From Pedobacter miscanthi (GTDB lineage: Bacteria; Bacteroidota; Bacteroidia; Sphingobacteriales; Sphingobacteriaceae): a stretch of 64,000 bases of DNA. Below are positions 62,013-64,000 of this stretch, in pieces. The position numbers and the translations under genes are program-made. The notes beneath the pieces are model-generated. The model saw only the letters and a program-made list of their open reading frames with translations. It did no database searches and was not told the DNA's origin. Where the stretch lies: assembly GCF_003315595.1 (NCBI RefSeq), contig NZ_QNQU01000010.1, positions 91,202 through 155,201 of the forward strand, in the 5' to 3' direction. The stretch's first letter is position 1; every line of letters begins with the position of its first letter.

Positions 62013-62529
62013 TTTTTGTAAATTTTAAGTTTAACATTAGACTTATGCAGCTATTGGTCAGTAGGTTGAAATACAGCTAACTTCCCAGCATATTTCAGGA
62101 TAGGCAAGCCGTGTGCCATCACCATAAACAACTGCTAATCAGAAAATTAAAATTAAGCCAGGTTCATTCAGGTGGCTATATTTCGCTACTGCGCGTTTTC
62201 GCTCTTGAAATACGGCGTAAAAAATACCAGATTTCGCTACCAGCGTACCAGCGGCAAAGCAAATGAGTGTTTAAAGTTTGGCCCATATTTTTCTCCCGCC
62301 ACAACTTTTCATGTTAGCGATAAACACGGATATTGAACCCCTTTTTTTCTGCTGATTTCATCATGCCGGGGTTTATAAACTGGTAGCCCCCTGAAAAAAG
62401 TCCGTTGAATTTCGCGTTAAGCAACTTACTTACGCGAGATATCGTTTCTGTAAAAATAAACAAAACACTGTATATCAGACATTTAAAAACAAGGCATGAT
62501 TTAGGAAGAGATAAGTAAACGAAAATAAA
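62013..62529. other. Gene-free stretch with TATTTC/GAAATA pair
   Basis: No gene is visible in these 517 bases. TATTTC at 62179-62184 and GAAATA at 62207-62212 are 22 bases apart. TTTCGCTAC occurs at 62181-62189 and again at 62232-62240. The area should contain promoters for the acidic protein gene (minus) and the acetyltransferase gene (plus). Confidence 0.45.
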
Positions 62530-63003
62530 ATGAGTTACATCCTAAAAAATGCGACCTTAAATGATGTTGAAGATATATACAACATCATGGAGCATACCTG
62601 GAATGCAGGTACTTTAAAAACTGATGCAGGACTCGAAGAGCAACACCGGCTTTTTCGCCTGTTACATTCTCAGACTAAAATTCGTCTGGAAATCATGAAC
62701 AACCATTTAAAATACCTGCTGATCAAGCAGGAAAACATTACCATCGCTTTTGCTTCCTATGCTTCAACCGGGATCCACACCAGGGGGCTCAAAGTACACA
62801 GGATGTTTACTGAACCCGGGGAACGGGTTAGCTATTACCAGAAACTATTGCTGGATCACATCGAAAAGATAGCTTTAGCGCATGGAATTACACATCTGTT
62901 ACTGGGAAAGGGAATGCTGGGAGATTTCAGCATGTTAGGTTTTGAAAAACAGGTGTCCACAGCACCCGGTATAACGAATGATGAGCTTATTAAGTTGCTT
63001 TAA
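62530..63003 (+). CDS. GNAT-like acetyltransferase
   Basis: The 157-residue protein opens with the GNAT first strand and helix (YILKNATLNDVEDIYNIMEH), then a helical HRLFRLLHSQTKIRLEI, the strand LLIKQENITIAFASYA, a motif A-like VHRMFTEPGERVSYYQKLLL and the closing GITHLLLGKGML with LGFEKQVSTA. The classical acetyl-CoA loop (RxxGxG/A) is not clear; GERVSYYQKLL sits where it should be. It is probably a GNAT-fold acyltransferase, with cofactor binding not certain. A single-gene unit. Confidence 0.75.
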   Translation: MSYILKNATLNDVEDIYNIMEHTWNAGTLKTDAGLEEQHRLFRLLHSQTKIRLEIMNNHLKYLLIKQENITIAFASYASTGIHTRGLKVHRMFTEPGERVSYYQKLLLDHIEKIALAHGITHLLLGKGMLGDFSMLGFEKQVSTAPGITNDELIKLL

Positions 63004-63266
63004 GAATTATGGGGCTGAAAATAAGGTTTCCATTTCTTATCTATTCGCTAAATAAAACGAGTATCATACAAGAATGCGAAATGTCGCGAATTCAAACGCC
63101 ATAAAAAAACACATAAAACAATATAAATCAGCAAATTATACACATGGCATAAATTTTACATAAAGAATATCAATAGATAGTAGTAAATGATTGAAGAAAT
63201 CCCGCCGGTAGATTGAGTTAGCTTAAAAATGACTGCTGGCAATCCAAGAATTAAATATCACAAGCG

Positions 63267-63554
63267 ATGATAAATAAGTTTTTTAAACCAACATCAAAAT
63301 TCAACGGTAGCATTGCCAACCGGGTTATGGAGTTACATAGTAAAGGTTATGATGCAGATTTTTTTGAAAGGGGTGACCATGAACTCATATCGGGTCAGAG
63401 CAATCTGCCAGTGGTGCACGGGGAGGCAGAGGTGAAGTTAGTCGATCAGTGCCTCCACCACCCTAGTAAAGCCTACATGTACCTGCATACCGTTGAAACT
63501 TCCACAGGAGAAAGGGGTCTTCTACTCTCATCTAAAATCCATACAGCTTTCTAA
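63267..63554 (+). CDS. Hypothetical protein
   Basis: The 95-residue protein (MINKFFKPTSKFNGSIANRV) is mixed in composition, has no signal peptide or membrane segment, and contains DADFFERGDHELISGQSNLP and a late STGERGLLLSSKIHTAF. No family is recognised. It lies 44 bases before another unknown gene on the same strand, so they are likely co-transcribed. Confidence 0.55.
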   Translation: MINKFFKPTSKFNGSIANRVMELHSKGYDADFFERGDHELISGQSNLPVVHGEAEVKLVDQCLHHPSKAYMYLHTVETSTGERGLLLSSKIHTAF

Positions 63555-63598
63555 CAATAAAAGCGGACATGTTATCATGTTCATAAACCAACAAAAAT

Positions 63599-64000
63599 AT
63601 GCATCATCTTTTTTACAATACCGATTGGGAAGACAAACCGCTAGCCCTTGTCGCCCATAGTGAGAGTCTACCACATCCACGAGGCTATTGGAGCATGGCC
63701 TCTTCATACGATGGACTTTTAATATGCCCTAATTTAAAAAAAATCCTTCTGCTTCCTTTCAAATCAACCTTGCGTCTTCGGAGTATTTTTAAATATCTTG
63801 ACAATACTAACCTGGCTGCTTTTAAAAAGTGGCTTAGGAAACTGTGGAATCAACCCCAGGTTAATGAACCCCTGAAAATCAGGATCATGCTAGGAATGGG
63901 TGTTTGGAAATGGTTGAAGTTAACCATTGGCGTACAGGGTGGAGTGGGCAAAACCTTCCATGGCAGTTCAGGTATTGTAGAAGATATTACCAATGAGGTC
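63599..64000 (+). CDS. Hypothetical protein, 3' end outside window
   Basis: The frame is open from ATG 63599 to the right edge (134 codons so far). It begins MHHLFYNTDWEDKPLALVAH and has WSMASSYDGLLICPNLKKIL, a basic tract with KSTLRLRSIF, then KWLRKLWNQPQ and VQGGVGKTFHG. The last contains a GGVGKT-like stretch that resembles a P-loop in form, but the surrounding sequence is not typical of an NTPase. No family is recognised. It follows the gene at 63267 closely. Confidence 0.5.
   Translation, partial: MHHLFYNTDWEDKPLALVAHSESLPHPRGYWSMASSYDGLLICPNLKKILLLPFKSTLRLRSIFKYLDNTNLAAFKKWLRKLWNQPQVNEPLKIRIMLGMGVWKWLKLTIGVQGGVGKTFHGSSGIVEDITNEV

Noticed and set aside
1..64000. CRISPR arrays, tRNA, rRNA or insertion sequences
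   Set aside because: No evenly spaced repeats, RNA gene signatures or transposase frames were seen.

Overview
The window looks like chromosomal DNA of a Bacteroidota member of the Sphingobacteriaceae type (Pedobacter or Mucilaginibacter-like). This is inferred from the gene families: ActC-type NrfD, Bacteroidota SdhC, TPR/HisKA_2 histidine kinase, Bacteroidota ECF sigma factors, DUF3560. It also fits the AT-rich start regions and several TAnnTTTG promoter elements. No rRNA, tRNA, integrase, insertion sequence or CRISPR array was seen.

Region 1 (1-3.4 kb) is the accessory end of a mobile element: a DUF3560 gene broken by a frameshift, a RadC N-terminal domain without its JAB domain, a small PUR-like protein, a zinc-ribbon protein, and a nested 129-nt inverted-repeat structure. 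Region 2 (3.6-13.4 kb) is a defence island. It holds an HNH endonuclease fused to an SMC/PtuA-like ATPase, overlapped by a second HNH gene (a Septu-like layout). A 1409-residue NACHT-type NTPase with an N-terminal PD-(D/E)XK nuclease faces it. A HEPN-motif gene, two unknown genes and an XRE regulator follow.

Region 3 (13.9-33.6 kb) is ordinary accessory metabolism and signalling: a GH3 glucosidase, an MBL-fold hydrolase, a cupin, SDR oxidoreductases with HxlR or AraC regulators, two HSL-like esterases, an NTF2-like protein, a TPR histidine kinase, an outer-membrane barrel, CutC and a Crp/Fnr regulator. Region 4 (33.7-51.8 kb) is rich in redox and stress genes. It has orphan quinone-site membrane subunits (NrfD/ActC and SdhC), sigma54 activators (one broken by a stop codon), ECF sigma factors, SDR and NmrA-like reductases, an Rrf2 regulator, DoxX, FrnE, an ArsC/Spx-like protein and Dps. 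Five intergenic sites here carry paired TGGWCCA palindromes 23-24 bp apart. At four promoters of three sites a -7-like element begins 21-22 bp beyond the pair. This suggests an undescribed regulon.

Region 5 (51.8-59.3 kb) holds the LigD repair activities as separate genes. Ligase and polymerase genes lie directly behind a 1381-residue multi-GAF sigma54 activator, and the 3'-phosphoesterase domain survives only as a pseudogene 8 kb away. A DJ-1/AraC regulator with a frameshift follows. Region 6 (59.4-64 kb) has a bestrophin channel, three tandem YCII/DGPF proteins (the known partners of the ECF42-type sigma factor at 48-49 kb), a small acidic protein, an acetyltransferase and two unknown genes, the last running off the window.
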